Notes: a model not told the origin generated them from the letters alone. 42,931 nt of DNA from an uncultured Ruminococcus sp. (GCA_902776375.1 CACYPV010000024.1:1-42931), one strand, 5' to 3'. Shown: positions 33,860-41,076, numbered from the stretch's first letter. Translations and numbers: made by a program.

Positions 33860-33874
33860 TTGTAAATATTACAA
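33860..33874. promoter_or_regulatory. Perfect 15-bp palindrome in CdaR-type leader
   Basis: TTGTAAATATTACAA (TTGTAA-ATA-TTACAA) lies about 40 bases before the regulator start and overlaps where its promoter should be. Confidence 0.5.
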
Positions 33875-33986
33875 TTCTCCTCATATACATATTACACAAA
33901 ATCGCAGAAAAAATCAACCTCTATCAACAAATTTTTTTGAAATTTTTTAGATAAATTAACGATTCACACTATTGCTTTATTCATTT

Positions 33987-34037
33987 TGTGATTATTGTAT
34001 CACACGAATGTGACAGAATTGTGACAAAATTGTAACA
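33987..34037. repeat. Palindrome plus three phased TGTGACA-type direct repeats
   Basis: TGTGAT-TATTGT-ATCACA (33987-34004) is followed by TGTGACA, TGTGACA and TGTAACA starting at 34009, 34020 and 34031, exactly 11 bases apart. The block lies between the GT14 stop and the CdaR-type leader. It may be a regulatory or protein-loading site. The CRP-like look is not exact, since the spacing between half-sites is eight rather than six. Confidence 0.6.
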
Positions 34038-34056
34038 AATCCGCAGATTACGGAAC

Positions 34057-34935
34057 TTATTTGCCGCGCGACGACAATTCATTGTATATTTTTTCAACGA
34101 TCTCCATGTGAGCCTCGTCGAATTTTCTCGCGAACATATAGGAGCAGCTCATGAGTTCATCGAAGTCGCTTTCCGTTTTGCCGGGCTCAGAGCCCCAAAC
34201 ATAGGGCGTGCCGCGCTGCCAGTCGACGCGCCGCATACCGCCCTTCTGCACGTCAAGGTCGTAGAGCTCGTCCATAAAGCCGCAGTTGAACGCGACGGTC
34301 TGGACAGTCATCTCGTCGGGCGCGATCGTCTTGTGAAAGATCCTTTGAAGCTTTTCCTCGTTGTCCAAAACCGCCTGCGCAAGCTCGGGGCGCATGGATA
34401 CCCAGTTCCAGCCGTGCTTTATCTCCCACTCCTCGCGCCTGAGGCGGTTTATACCGACAGCCGCCTGAACGTACTCAAAGCCTCGGTCTATCCCCTTTAA
34501 AAGCTTGTGCCTGCGGTAGCAGCTCCACTCGACGGCGGGGTGATAGTACTTGGCGCTTTTGAGGACGCGGTGGCCCTTGTCAAAGCCGACAAAGTTTTTG
34601 CCGCTGCTTTCGAAAAACCGGTAGATCTCCTCTGCCGGCTTAAGCGGCATATCGGCGCCGCTGATAACGTGGAAATACGAGTATCCTCCGCGCCCGACCG
34701 CAGCTTTTATCAGTCGCAGCAGACATTCGACCATCGAATAGTCCGCCCATTTTACGTCCATCGGCTCGGTGTACCAAACCCCGGACTTCGATAGCCAGCT
34801 ACCGATATCCGGCACGTCCTGCGCCTTTTTGTCAATATGGATATAAAAATCGTTAAAGCCGCTGTCGAGCAGCCGAAGCTGCTTTTCCAGCACCCGCCAA
34901 GACCCGTGAGCCATTATCAAATATGCGTGCTTCAA
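34057..34935 (-). CDS. Core-2/I-branching-type glycosyltransferase (GT14)
   Basis: This protein of 292 residues matches bacterial GT14-type beta-1,6-N-acetylglucosaminyltransferases. Blocks visible are AYLIMAHGSWRVLEKQLRLLD at the start, YIHIDKKA, W-x-x-Y-S-M-V-E, SYFHVISGADMPLK, and a C-terminal Pro-Asp-Glu-Met catalytic-region segment (IAPDEMTVQT). It lacks a signal peptide or membrane helix, so it is probably cytoplasmic. TTG 34935 starts the protein, eight bases after GAGG. It probably modifies a surface glycan; the donor and acceptor are not known. Confidence 0.88.
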   Translation of the reverse strand: MKHAYLIMAHGSWRVLEKQLRLLDSGFNDFYIHIDKKAQDVPDIGSWLSKSGVWYTEPMDVKWADYSMVECLLRLIKAAVGRGGYSYFHVISGADMPLKPAEEIYRFFESSGKNFVGFDKGHRVLKSAKYYHPAVEWSCYRRHKLLKGIDRGFEYVQAAVGINRLRREEWEIKHGWNWVSMRPELAQAVLDNEEKLQRIFHKTIAPDEMTVQTVAFNCGFMDELYDLDVQKGGMRRVDWQRGTPYVWGSEPGKTESDFDELMSCSYMFARKFDEAHMEIVEKIYNELSSRGK

Positions 34936-34995
34936 GTTATCACCTCATTTTTTGATTGACAGAATTGATTTATCTTATTTTACAAATAATAGACA

Positions 34996-35033
34996 TTGAC
35001 AAACCTAAATATATGTAGTACAATGTACTACAT
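34996..35033 (+). promoter_or_regulatory. RelBE module promoter and palindromic operator
   Basis: TTGACA (34996-35001), 17 bases, TACAAT (35019-35024). The -10 box lies in a perfect palindrome ATGTAGTAC-AAT-GTACTACAT (35013-35033), the expected operator of the antitoxin. Confidence 0.88.
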
Positions 35034-35048
35034 AAGGAGTTGATTAGA

Positions 35049-35270
35049 ATGAGTTTTTCTATCAGATTGACCGAGGAAGAAAAAATGCTCGCGAGCAGCT
35101 ACGCAAAGCTTCATTCTCTTTCACTTGCAGAAGCATTTAAGCGCGCTCTTTTTGAACGTATAGAAGACGAATACGACATATCGGTTGCCGATGAAGCCTA
35201 TGCCGATTATGTGAAAAGCGGAGAAAAAAGCGCACCGATCGACGAGCTGTGGAAGGAACTTGACTTATGA
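35049..35270 (+). CDS. RelB-like ribbon-helix-helix antitoxin
   Basis: This protein of 73 residues starts MSFSIRLTEEEKMLASSYAKLHSLSLAEAFKRALFERI, a ribbon-helix-helix DNA-binding fold with an N-terminal strand. The acidic C-terminus should wrap the toxin. ATG 35049 lies nine bases after AAGGAG; the TTG at 35040 overlaps it. The stop overlaps the toxin start (ATGA). A perfect palindrome over the promoter fits autoregulation by the antitoxin or the complex. It lies at the left limit of the second mobile element. Confidence 0.88.
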   Translation: MSFSIRLTEEEKMLASSYAKLHSLSLAEAFKRALFERIEDEYDISVADEAYADYVKSGEKSAPIDELWKELDL

Positions 35271-35536
35271 GTTATTCCGTAGAAACCACGCCGCGATTTG
35301 ACAAAGAATTCAAAAAGCTTGACCGATATACGCAGAAAATGATCAAGTCATGGATCGTGAAAAACCTTGTCGGCTGCGACGATCCCCGCGCCCACGGCAA
35401 AGGCTTGACCGCCAATCGAACGGGTCAATGGCGCTACAGGATCGGCGACTACCGATTGATTTGTCTTATCATAGATAACGAGCTGATCATTCTTGCCATG
35501 ACGGTCGGACACCGACGGGAAATATATGAAAAATAA
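35267..35536 (+). CDS. RelE/ParE-superfamily toxin
   Basis: This protein of 89 residues has the compact fold-defining pattern YSVETTPRFDKEFKKLD, L..NRTGQWRYRIGDYRLICLI and the C-terminal ILAMTVGHRREIY. RelE-type members cut mRNA in the ribosome; ParE-type members inhibit gyrase. R-W-R-Y-R-I-G-D-Y-R-L matches RelE/StbE types better. It is translated with the upstream antitoxin and followed by its own terminator. It probably stabilises the element. Confidence 0.88.
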   Translation: MSYSVETTPRFDKEFKKLDRYTQKMIKSWIVKNLVGCDDPRAHGKGLTANRTGQWRYRIGDYRLICLIIDNELIILAMTVGHRREIYEK

Positions 35537-35540
35537 AAAT

Positions 35541-35567
35541 CGTCCTTCGATTTCGAGGGGCGTTTTT
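35541..35567 (+). terminator. Terminator of RelBE module
   Basis: CGTCCTTCGA/TCGAGGGGCG pair with two wobbles and are followed by five T. The truncated recombinase frame begins directly after it. Confidence 0.8.
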
Positions 35568-35568
35568 G

Positions 35569-36150
35569 GCGCGCCGGAACATTCCCATACTAAATAAAAA
35601 GATAGCTGTTATAAAATCGGTTGAGAGAGTTGACAGCAATAATTTTCGCGTAAAAGGTCACACAAAAAACGGAAAAGACAGATATATTACTATACCGGAT
35701 AATATTATTCCTTTAATAAAACTCGAAAAATTCCAATCAAACGGAAAAAAACTTATCTTTACACAAAAATGCGGAAAAATGCACACTGTTGGTTCTTGGC
35801 AATCAACTTGGGAAAGCTACCAAAATACACTTAATTATGAATACTACTGTCAGCAAATGAGAAACGTCGGGCGGGTTCCAAAGCCTTATAATTCTCCAAC
35901 AGGAATACCGCAGTTTTTACAGCACTTTACTCCTCATCAACTAAGACATACATATTGTACAATGCTTTATCATGCCGGAGTTGACGCTTTAAGAGCGTCA
36001 AAGCTCATGGGACATTCCAATGTACAGATTACCTTAGATATCTACACACATCTTGAACAAAAATATAGAACGATTGATATTTCACCATTTAATAATTATG
36101 TAAGAAATGATGTTGCAAATTTAGTTATTCCAATGACTAATATGGCTTAA
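35569..36150 (+). pseudogene. Truncated tyrosine recombinase (phage integrase family), C-terminal part
   Basis: About 190 residues of a tyrosine recombinase catalytic domain remain: beta-hairpin Lys in VKGHTKNGKDRY, HQLRHT (His-x-x-Arg), GHSNVQIT and catalytic Tyr in DIYTH. The N-terminal core-binding domain and the first catalytic Arg are missing, and the frame begins with TTG inside a terminator T run without a ribosome site. It is therefore a remnant, inactive as it stands. It is AT-rich against the flanking RelBE module and marks the element boundary. A small terminator (36149-36175) follows the stop. Confidence 0.85.
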
Positions 36151-36175
36151 ACGATTATGCAATGCAATCGTTTTT
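36149..36175 (+). terminator. Terminator after integrase remnant
   Basis: AAACGATT and AATCGTTT form an 8-bp stem around ATGCAATGC, then TT. Confidence 0.7.
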
Positions 36176-36192
36176 CCAATTATATAATAAAA

Positions 36193-36207
36193 TGGACAAA
36201 TTGTCCA
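36193..36207. promoter_or_regulatory. parS-like palindrome copy 1, upstream of parA
   Basis: TGGACAAATTGTCCA is a perfect 15-bp palindrome. A TATAAT (36183-36188) lies just before it, so it would cover the transcription start. Two identical copies lie inside the gene after parB. Confidence 0.75.
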
Positions 36208-36225
36208 CCATAAACCGTTAAACAC

Positions 36226-36268
36226 AGGCTATCCGAAATCTATTTTACACGGATAGCCTGATTTTTTT
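36226..36268 (+). terminator. Terminator-like hairpin in parA leader
   Basis: A perfect 10-bp stem AGGCTATCCG/CGGATAGCCT is followed by G-A and seven T, only 17 bases before parA. A promoter cannot fit between it and parA, so either it blocks read-through and another start exists, or parA is attenuated. Confidence 0.8.
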
Positions 36269-36284
36269 GAAAGGATTAGATTAA

Positions 36285-37076
36285 ATGGAACAGATTAAGA
36301 AACCATCCATCATTTGCATCGCCAATGAAAAAGGCGGTGTGGCGAAAACGACCTCGGCAATCAACATTGCCGCAGGGCTTTCCCTAAGAGGAAAAAAGGT
36401 GCTACTTATTGACATCGACAGCCAAACGCACCTGACAAACTGGCTTGACTTTACCTTTGACGGCAAGCCGACGATTGCGGAGCTGATTTATCAGACGGTA
36501 GCACAGTTCCCTATCAATCACGATGATTTTATCAGGCACAGCGAGAAGCTCAACCTTGACTACATTCCCGCGACGCCGATGCTCGCGGGAGCCGTCACAA
36601 CGCTTCACGCCGACCAAACGGACGAAACAACGGTGTTTACCCGTATTTTCTCCGACAATTACTTTGCAAAATACGACTTTATTATCATAGACTGCTGTCC
36701 GTCGCTCGATTTACGAATTACCAACGCGGTAATCTGCTCGGACATTTTGCTGATAACGGTGCAGGCTGACCCGATTCCCTATCAAGGCACAGATAAAATG
36801 CTCAAAACGCTGCTGCGCATGAAACCTACGGCAAATATCGGCGAAGATGTTTTGATTTTGCCAACGATGGCGATGAATATTCAGGTCAGCAAGGCGGTGT
36901 TGGAAGCAATCCACACGAGCTACGGCAGCATGGTTCTTCCGTCAATCCCGTTCAGAGCATCGGTGAAGAACTCCTCCGCCGAGAAAACGGTGTTGGTAAA
37001 AAGACGCTCGGACGACGTTGGAAGAGCTTATATGAATGTCGTTGACGTACTGATTGGGGGTGAACACAATGGCTGA
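36285..37076 (+). CDS. parA: ParA-family partition ATPase
   Basis: This protein of 263 residues has the deviant Walker A KGGVAKT (16-22), Walker A' DIDSQTHLTNWL and Walker B FIIIDCCPSLD. ParA dimers coat nucleoid DNA and move ParB-parS cargo. An HTH is not visible in the short N-terminus, so autorepression must be by ParB or the leader. AAAGGA lies eleven bases before ATG, at the optimal edge. A small gene overlaps its stop by eight bases, then parB follows. Confidence 0.93.
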   Translation: MEQIKKPSIICIANEKGGVAKTTSAINIAAGLSLRGKKVLLIDIDSQTHLTNWLDFTFDGKPTIAELIYQTVAQFPINHDDFIRHSEKLNLDYIPATPMLAGAVTTLHADQTDETTVFTRIFSDNYFAKYDFIIIDCCPSLDLRITNAVICSDILLITVQADPIPYQGTDKMLKTLLRMKPTANIGEDVLILPTMAMNIQVSKAVLEAIHTSYGSMVLPSIPFRASVKNSSAEKTVLVKRRSDDVGRAYMNVVDVLIGGEHNG

Positions 37077-37371
37077 AATCGAAAGACGGTTTAAGTGCAA
37101 CTGCAAGGAAGTCAGTATTACCCACAACGGTATTTCCTATCTTGTGATTTGCGGCAAGCATATCAACGGCGCTTACTGTGCCTTTCCGAAGTTGAATGTT
37201 GCCGTAGAACTGTCAGGCTATGATGGCGACTATGGCTACAACGAAAAGAAACTGCACCTTGCCTTTACCGGCAAAGAGGATTGCATAGGCAATGATACTG
37301 AAACCTTATGCGCACTCGCACATCTGATTACCAACATCATTCGGGAGCTTCCCGATGTGCTGCCATTTTAG
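37069..37371 (+). CDS. Hypothetical protein between parA and parB
   Basis: This protein of 100 residues starts MAEIERRFKCNCKEV; ATG 37069 follows GGGGGTGAAC and overlaps the parA stop. It has Cys at 10, 12 and 29 (CNC, VICG), perhaps a metal site, and alternating strands. No family is recognised. Its position inside parAB suggests a partition or copy-control accessory role, but this is only inferred. Confidence 0.7.
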   Translation: MAEIERRFKCNCKEVSITHNGISYLVICGKHINGAYCAFPKLNVAVELSGYDGDYGYNEKKLHLAFTGKEDCIGNDTETLCALAHLITNIIRELPDVLPF

Positions 37372-37382
37372 GAGGTGCGACC

Positions 37383-38003
37383 ATGCCTAAATTCAACATC
37401 AAAGCACAGGCAATTCCAACGGTAGCAAGCGCCTACGCCGATGTAATCGGAACAACCGATAACCAGATCGTCGAAATCCGAAACGAGCTGATTGTTGAGG
37501 ATAACAACCAACGGTTTCAGATTCACGACGAAACCATTGAGCAGCTCGCAGAGTGTATTGCAAAGGACGGACAGTTAAGCCCGTGTATCGTTGCTCCCCT
37601 TTCCAACGGTAAATATGAGCTGATAGATGGCAGGCACCGCCGCAGAGCTGTTATCAAGGCAGGCTTGCCCACAACCAAATGTATCATCAAAACCAACCTC
37701 ACAGACAAGCAGAAGCAAACCATTCGCCTGACAAGCAACCTTATCCGCAACAACGACTATCTTCCGTCTGAGTTGGCATTCGCCTACAAGGAGCTTTCCG
37801 AGTTAGAGAACATGAAAACCATATCCGAGGAAACCAACCTCAGCAAAAAGAAGATTTACCGCTATATCAGGCTGACATATTTGATTGAGCCGTTTCTAAA
37901 CAGAGTTGACAACGGGACGATTCCCGTGATTGCGGCTGTAGAGCTGTCTTATCTCACGGAACAACAGCAAAAATCGCTGCTGATTGTAAAATCAATACGG
38001 TGA
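37383..38003 (+). CDS. parB: ParB-family protein, N-terminal part (probably frameshifted)
   Basis: This frame of 206 residues contains the ParB/Srx CTP-binding domain, box DGRHRRRA at 82-89, then LTSNLIRNNDYLPSELAFAYKELSELE and a helix-turn-helix (ISEETNLSKKKIYRYIRLT). It stops prematurely: after about 37973 the ParB frame reads KSLLIVKSIR and TGA, whereas the -1 frame reads KIAADCKINTVNARQIKENPDDLEAVF, which continues the family pattern. Full-length protein would be about 440 residues. AGGAGG precedes the ATG. It binds parS-like sites and bridges ParA; see the palindromes. Confidence 0.88.
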   Translation: MPKFNIKAQAIPTVASAYADVIGTTDNQIVEIRNELIVEDNNQRFQIHDETIEQLAECIAKDGQLSPCIVAPLSNGKYELIDGRHRRRAVIKAGLPTTKCIIKTNLTDKQKQTIRLTSNLIRNNDYLPSELAFAYKELSELENMKTISEETNLSKKKIYRYIRLTYLIEPFLNRVDNGTIPVIAAVELSYLTEQQQKSLLIVKSIR

Positions 38004-38704
38004 ACGCACGGCAAATCAAAGAGAATCCGGACGATTTGGAAGCGGTGTTTTACGGAAAAACAGCCGATTCCGAATTGTATAAGGAGCTTGCGAATAAGGC
38101 GTTGAAACCGTATCGGCAAAATCAGGATACTGAAAAAGTGGACAAATTGTCCACGAGCGTGACGCTCGACCCAATTCGCGAAACCGACGTTAGTAATAAC
38201 GGTGACAGTTATTCCCGCGCTAAAACTCAAGGGATGGACAAATTGTCCACTCCGGAAGGAAAAAACGTTGAGACGCAGGATATTCGCTCACCTGTAAACA
38301 GGTCTGCGGCTGTCAGAAATCCATCAGAGCTTATGTATCAGGACGCGGACGGCAACGTCTTACCGATTGCCGACATTGAGCTGAAAACCCTTCTAATCAT
38401 CTGTGAAGCAGTCATTGAGAAAACGCACATTGATTATTACATCTTCCGCCGCGCTTATGATTCAAGAGAAATACTGATTCATTGGAACGATGAATATATC
38501 AAGGTTTCCGACAGCAGTTGCGGAAGGGTTAAGGGTAAGGTCGTTGTTATGGAGTGGAACGCAGCTAAGCATATGTTCCGTATCGTCGTCAACGGCAAAG
38601 ACTATATCATGCTTCACAAAACGCTCGAACAGGTCTTGCGGAGATACATCAGAGAACAATATACACTTGACCGTATTCAGTCGGTCATAAAGGAGAAACA
38701 CTAA
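38000..38704 (+). CDS. C-terminal part of split ParB (or separate protein), hypothetical
   Basis: This frame of 234 residues starts GTG at 38000, overlapping the parB stop by four bases, with no ribosome site upstream. Its first 25 residues (VNARQIKENPDDLEAVFYGK) look like the continuation of ParB in the -1 frame rather than a natural N-terminus. Two copies of the palindrome TGGACAAATTGTCCA lie inside it and are translated as DKLST. The C-terminus (about 115-234) is a conserved-looking mixed domain. Either the parB gene is broken by a one-base slip in an A5 tract, or the two are made by programmed slippage or coupling. Confidence 0.7.
   Translation: MNARQIKENPDDLEAVFYGKTADSELYKELANKALKPYRQNQDTEKVDKLSTSVTLDPIRETDVSNNGDSYSRAKTQGMDKLSTPEGKNVETQDIRSPVNRSAAVRNPSELMYQDADGNVLPIADIELKTLLIICEAVIEKTHIDYYIFRRAYDSREILIHWNDEYIKVSDSSCGRVKGKVVVMEWNAAKHMFRIVVNGKDYIMLHKTLEQVLRRYIREQYTLDRIQSVIKEKH
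38138..38154. promoter_or_regulatory. parS-like palindrome copy 2, inside coding sequence
   Basis: GTGGACAAATTGTCCAC is a 17-bp perfect palindrome around the same 15-bp core as 36193-36207, located within the 38000-38704 gene. Confidence 0.7.
38235..38249. promoter_or_regulatory. parS-like palindrome copy 3, inside coding sequence
   Basis: TGGACAAATTGTCCA, the identical 15-bp core, lies 96 bases after copy 2, in the same frame and translated as MDKLST. Confidence 0.7.
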
Positions 38705-38707
38705 ACC

Positions 38708-39331
38708 ATGAAACTTGAAATCATTGACAGAAATTTTGAATTACATCACGCCTTTGAGGAAACCGCAAAGAGCGTTGAAGCTGAAATAAACGCTAACCGC
38801 CGAAAAGACATTATCCGTCGCTTTTCCGTTACAATGGGATTCATCGTGACGATTTGCTCTGCGCTGACGATTGGTGCGGCGATATTCCTGTCCCCTATCG
38901 TTAAATGGTGGGCGTTAATTTTCAGCTTTCTTTGCGTTCTTGCCTATGCTCTGATTTTTGCTTTTGTCGATATTGCTCCGAAAAAGGATATTGATGCTGC
39001 AATCAATAAAGCGGAACACGAACAGCACGGCGATGTTTTTGACATTATTCAGGAGATAATTGCACGGAATATTAAATCTGTGGAAGTCAGCTCTATCTCA
39101 ACAGAGGAAGCGATTACTACGCTTGAAATGTGCTTTGAGTGTCAGGAGGGCTACTTTGATATGCAGACATATTTCTTAAAGCCCGTTCTGCACATCACAA
39201 GAGATAAAAACCAAGCGGGTGTCTTATCCGTTGATTTGAAGTCAAACACGGCAACCTGTTATTACAAGGACGCAGTGACCTCAACGGAATCGCTTGAAGT
39301 ACCGGAAAAAGTATTATGGAAAGGCAGATGA
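38708..39331 (+). CDS. Membrane protein, hypothetical
   Basis: This protein of 207 residues has two hydrophobic helices (about 45-90: FIVTICSALTIGAAIFL and WWALIFSFLCVLAYALIFAFV) and cytoplasmic N- and C-terminal regions, the latter about 110 residues with strand-rich sequence. AAAGGAG precedes the ATG. It lies between parB and spoVG-like genes and is probably cotranscribed. No family is recognised. Confidence 0.75.
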   Translation: MKLEIIDRNFELHHAFEETAKSVEAEINANRRKDIIRRFSVTMGFIVTICSALTIGAAIFLSPIVKWWALIFSFLCVLAYALIFAFVDIAPKKDIDAAINKAEHEQHGDVFDIIQEIIARNIKSVEVSSISTEEAITTLEMCFECQEGYFDMQTYFLKPVLHITRDKNQAGVLSVDLKSNTATCYYKDAVTSTESLEVPEKVLWKGR

Positions 39332-39334
39332 CCA

Positions 39335-39583
39335 ATGCAAGTAACATCAACGCGCGTCAGGCTGCTTCGAGGAAAAGGGATTTATGCTATCGCGTCGGTG
39401 ACGATTGATTATGAACTAACGATCAACGACATCAAGGTTTTTCGTCAGGGAGCCGATTTCAACCTCCGGTTCCCCAACACGGAAAACGCGAAGCAAAACA
39501 ATCAGTTTTCCATTCATGCCGACGAACATATCTATAAAGAAATCAAGGCTGCGGTTTTAAGGCAAATCGACAGCCTGTTATAG
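39335..39583 (+). CDS. SpoVG-family RNA-binding regulator-like protein
   Basis: This protein of 82 residues starts VTSTRVRLLRGKGIYAIASVTIDYELTINDIKVFRQGADFNLRFPN, matching the SpoVG fold (RVR..., AIASVTIDNEFVVHDIKVI... and a P-N/P-S-containing FIAMP strand in Bacillus SpoVG). SpoVG is a small RNA/DNA-binding protein affecting septation and gene expression. This copy lies in a mobile element and is presumably a paralogue that adjusts element or host expression. A weak GAAAGG lies 12 bases before the ATG. Confidence 0.75.
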   Translation: MQVTSTRVRLLRGKGIYAIASVTIDYELTINDIKVFRQGADFNLRFPNTENAKQNNQFSIHADEHIYKEIKAAVLRQIDSLL

Positions 39584-39608
39584 AAGCAAGAAATATTCGT
39601 GCAATGTA

Positions 39609-39648
39609 TTGATTTCTTTGTGCAAATGCAGTATAATATGAATATACT
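39609..39648 (+). promoter_or_regulatory. DinJ/YafQ module promoter and operator
   Basis: TTGATT (39609-39614), 17 bases, TATAAT (39632-39637), with AGTATA (39630-39635) and TATACT (39643-39648) as an inverted repeat over the -10. Confidence 0.75.
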
Positions 39649-39666
39649 TTATTAGGAGTTGATACT

Positions 39667-39945
39667 ATGGCAGGCACTACTTCAAACATCAGCATCAGAA
39701 TGGACGCAGACTTAAAAGCGGCTGCTGAAGCGTTGTATTCGGAGCTGGGAATGAATTTATCAACCGCTTTCAATATTTTCGTAAGGCAATCACTTCGAGA
39801 GGGTGGTATTCCGTTCAAAATCACCACAGATGTTCCTAATCGCGAAACGATTGCCGCAATGTTGGAAGCAGAAAGGATTGCAGCTGATCCGTCGGTAAAA
39901 GGTTATTCCGACGTTGATGAACTGCTCGCGGAATTGAATTCATGA
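39667..39945 (+). CDS. RelB/DinJ-family antitoxin
   Basis: This protein of 92 residues has the DinJ features: SISIRMDADLKAAAEALYSELGMNLSTAFNIFVRQSLREGGIPF, a ribbon-helix-helix N-terminus, and an acidic toxin-binding tail. AGGAG lies eight bases before ATG. It overlaps the toxin start by four bases. An inverted repeat covers its promoter. Confidence 0.92.
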   Translation: MAGTTSNISIRMDADLKAAAEALYSELGMNLSTAFNIFVRQSLREGGIPFKITTDVPNRETIAAMLEAERIAADPSVKGYSDVDELLAELNS

Positions 39946-40226
39946 GTAAATACACCGTAAAAGCCACCTCACAATTCCGTAAGGAATACAAGTTGGCAAA
40001 AAAACGCGGCAAAAACACCAAGCTGCTCGATGATATTATCAGAAAGCTTGCCAACGGTGAGAAGCTGCCCGATAAAAACTACGACCATCCGTTATCAGGA
40101 AATTGGGAGGGACACCGTGAGTGTCACATACAGGCTGATTGGCTGTTGATTTATTATCTCAAGGATGACGTTTTGGTGCTAACCTTATCCCGAACAGGTA
40201 CGCACAGTGATTTGTTCGGAAAATAG
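39942..40226 (+). CDS. YafQ-family RelE-type toxin
   Basis: This protein of 94 residues matches YafQ: LPDKNYDHPLSGNWEGHRECHIQADWLLIYYL and the C-terminal LTLSRTGTHSDLFGK, containing the catalytic His/Asp/Phe block. YafQ cuts mRNA inside the ribosome, at AAA codons in E. coli. It is translated with the antitoxin and followed by a terminator. It probably provides post-segregational stability to the element. Confidence 0.93.
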   Translation: MSKYTVKATSQFRKEYKLAKKRGKNTKLLDDIIRKLANGEKLPDKNYDHPLSGNWEGHRECHIQADWLLIYYLKDDVLVLTLSRTGTHSDLFGK

Positions 40227-40242
40227 AAGATTATATATTTAT

Positions 40243-40275
40243 GTCCTATGTTTTATCATAGGGCATTTTTATTTT
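40243..40275 (+). terminator. Terminator of DinJ/YafQ module
   Basis: GTCCTATG/CATAGGGC (one wobble) is followed by ATTTTTATTTT. Confidence 0.9.
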
Positions 40276-40295
40276 CAACGAAAAGGAGGAAAACC

Positions 40296-40727
40296 ATGAT
40301 CGAAACATTCAAAGACAGAACCACGGGAGAGATTTTTCAAAACCAAACGGTTTTGTGTGAGTTTTATGTATTCTGGCGCGAAGATATGCTGCGCGAGCAG
40401 GACAAAGCTCCCAACGTCGTCTGTGTTCTGACGGGCGACTGGGCGGGTATCCGTCTTGCTGACGATAAGCAGCGCATCAGGATTGAGCCGATTCGCTTTA
40501 TTCTCCCCGAAGGAAACGAAGGTCGCACTTTGGAAGATTATCTTGCCGCCGAGGTTGAACTGCCCGATAATATCTCCGATTATGTTGATGAATCGCAAAT
40601 CGAAAAGGTGCGGCGTGATGCATATACCCTTTACAAATACAAGGTGTTAGACCCGGCGTTTCTTGAAACGATACCCGTACCGCCGCTCGAACTGATACAC
40701 CGCAAAGAGTTACACGATATTTTTTGA
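40296..40727 (+). CDS. Hypothetical protein
   Basis: This acidic soluble protein of 143 residues starts MIETFKDRTTGEIFQNQTVLC. ATG 40296 follows AGGAGGAAAACC; the frame from 40248 has no site. The C-terminus is proline-containing (ETIPVPPLELIHRKELHDIF). No family is recognised. The repeated AAGGAGGA-type leaders of this and the following genes suggest one transcription unit. Confidence 0.72.
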   Translation: MIETFKDRTTGEIFQNQTVLCEFYVFWREDMLREQDKAPNVVCVLTGDWAGIRLADDKQRIRIEPIRFILPEGNEGRTLEDYLAAEVELPDNISDYVDESQIEKVRRDAYTLYKYKVLDPAFLETIPVPPLELIHRKELHDIF

Positions 40728-40745
40728 TTAGAAAGGAAGATTACC

Positions 40746-41060
40746 ATGAAAAAATTATTGATCCCCATTGCCGTTATCGCCTGTGCTTCGATTGCCGTTC
40801 TCTGCACAGCCTGTCAGCAGGAAAACACAGAAAGCGAAGCGACAACAGCTCCGTCGATTACCATTATCGCAACGGCTGATGAAAGCACAAAGGACGAAAC
40901 CGCCACCATGCCGAAGATCACAGAGGAAAACGCCACAGAAACTACTTCCGCAGCTACGGCAGAAACCGAAGCGGAAGAAACGGAGGACGGCACTACCGCA
41001 ACCTATCCCAACGGTATGCCTGTTGTCGCAGCTCCTGATGAAACTACCTATCTCGGATAG
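40746..41060 (+). CDS. Small Thr/Glu-rich lipoprotein
   Basis: The signal peptide MKKLLIPIAVIACASIAVLCTACQQE ends in a lipobox with acceptor Cys (TAC), followed by about 80 residues dominated by Thr, Glu and Ala (TEAEETEDGTTATYPNG). It is probably a membrane-anchored surface protein that acts as an extracellular spacer. AAAGGAAG precedes the ATG. Related low-complexity lipoproteins are common in conjugative elements; no specific function can be read. Confidence 0.8.
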   Translation: MKKLLIPIAVIACASIAVLCTACQQENTESEATTAPSITIIATADESTKDETATMPKITEENATETTSAATAETEAEETEDGTTATYPNGMPVVAAPDETTYLG

Positions 41061-41076
41061 TGGTATCCTGTGAAAA

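Noticed and set aside
33987-34004. CRP-type binding site
   Set aside because: TGTGA and TCACA are separated by eight rather than six bases, and the host group is not known for E. coli-type CRP control, so it is kept only as an unassigned palindrome.
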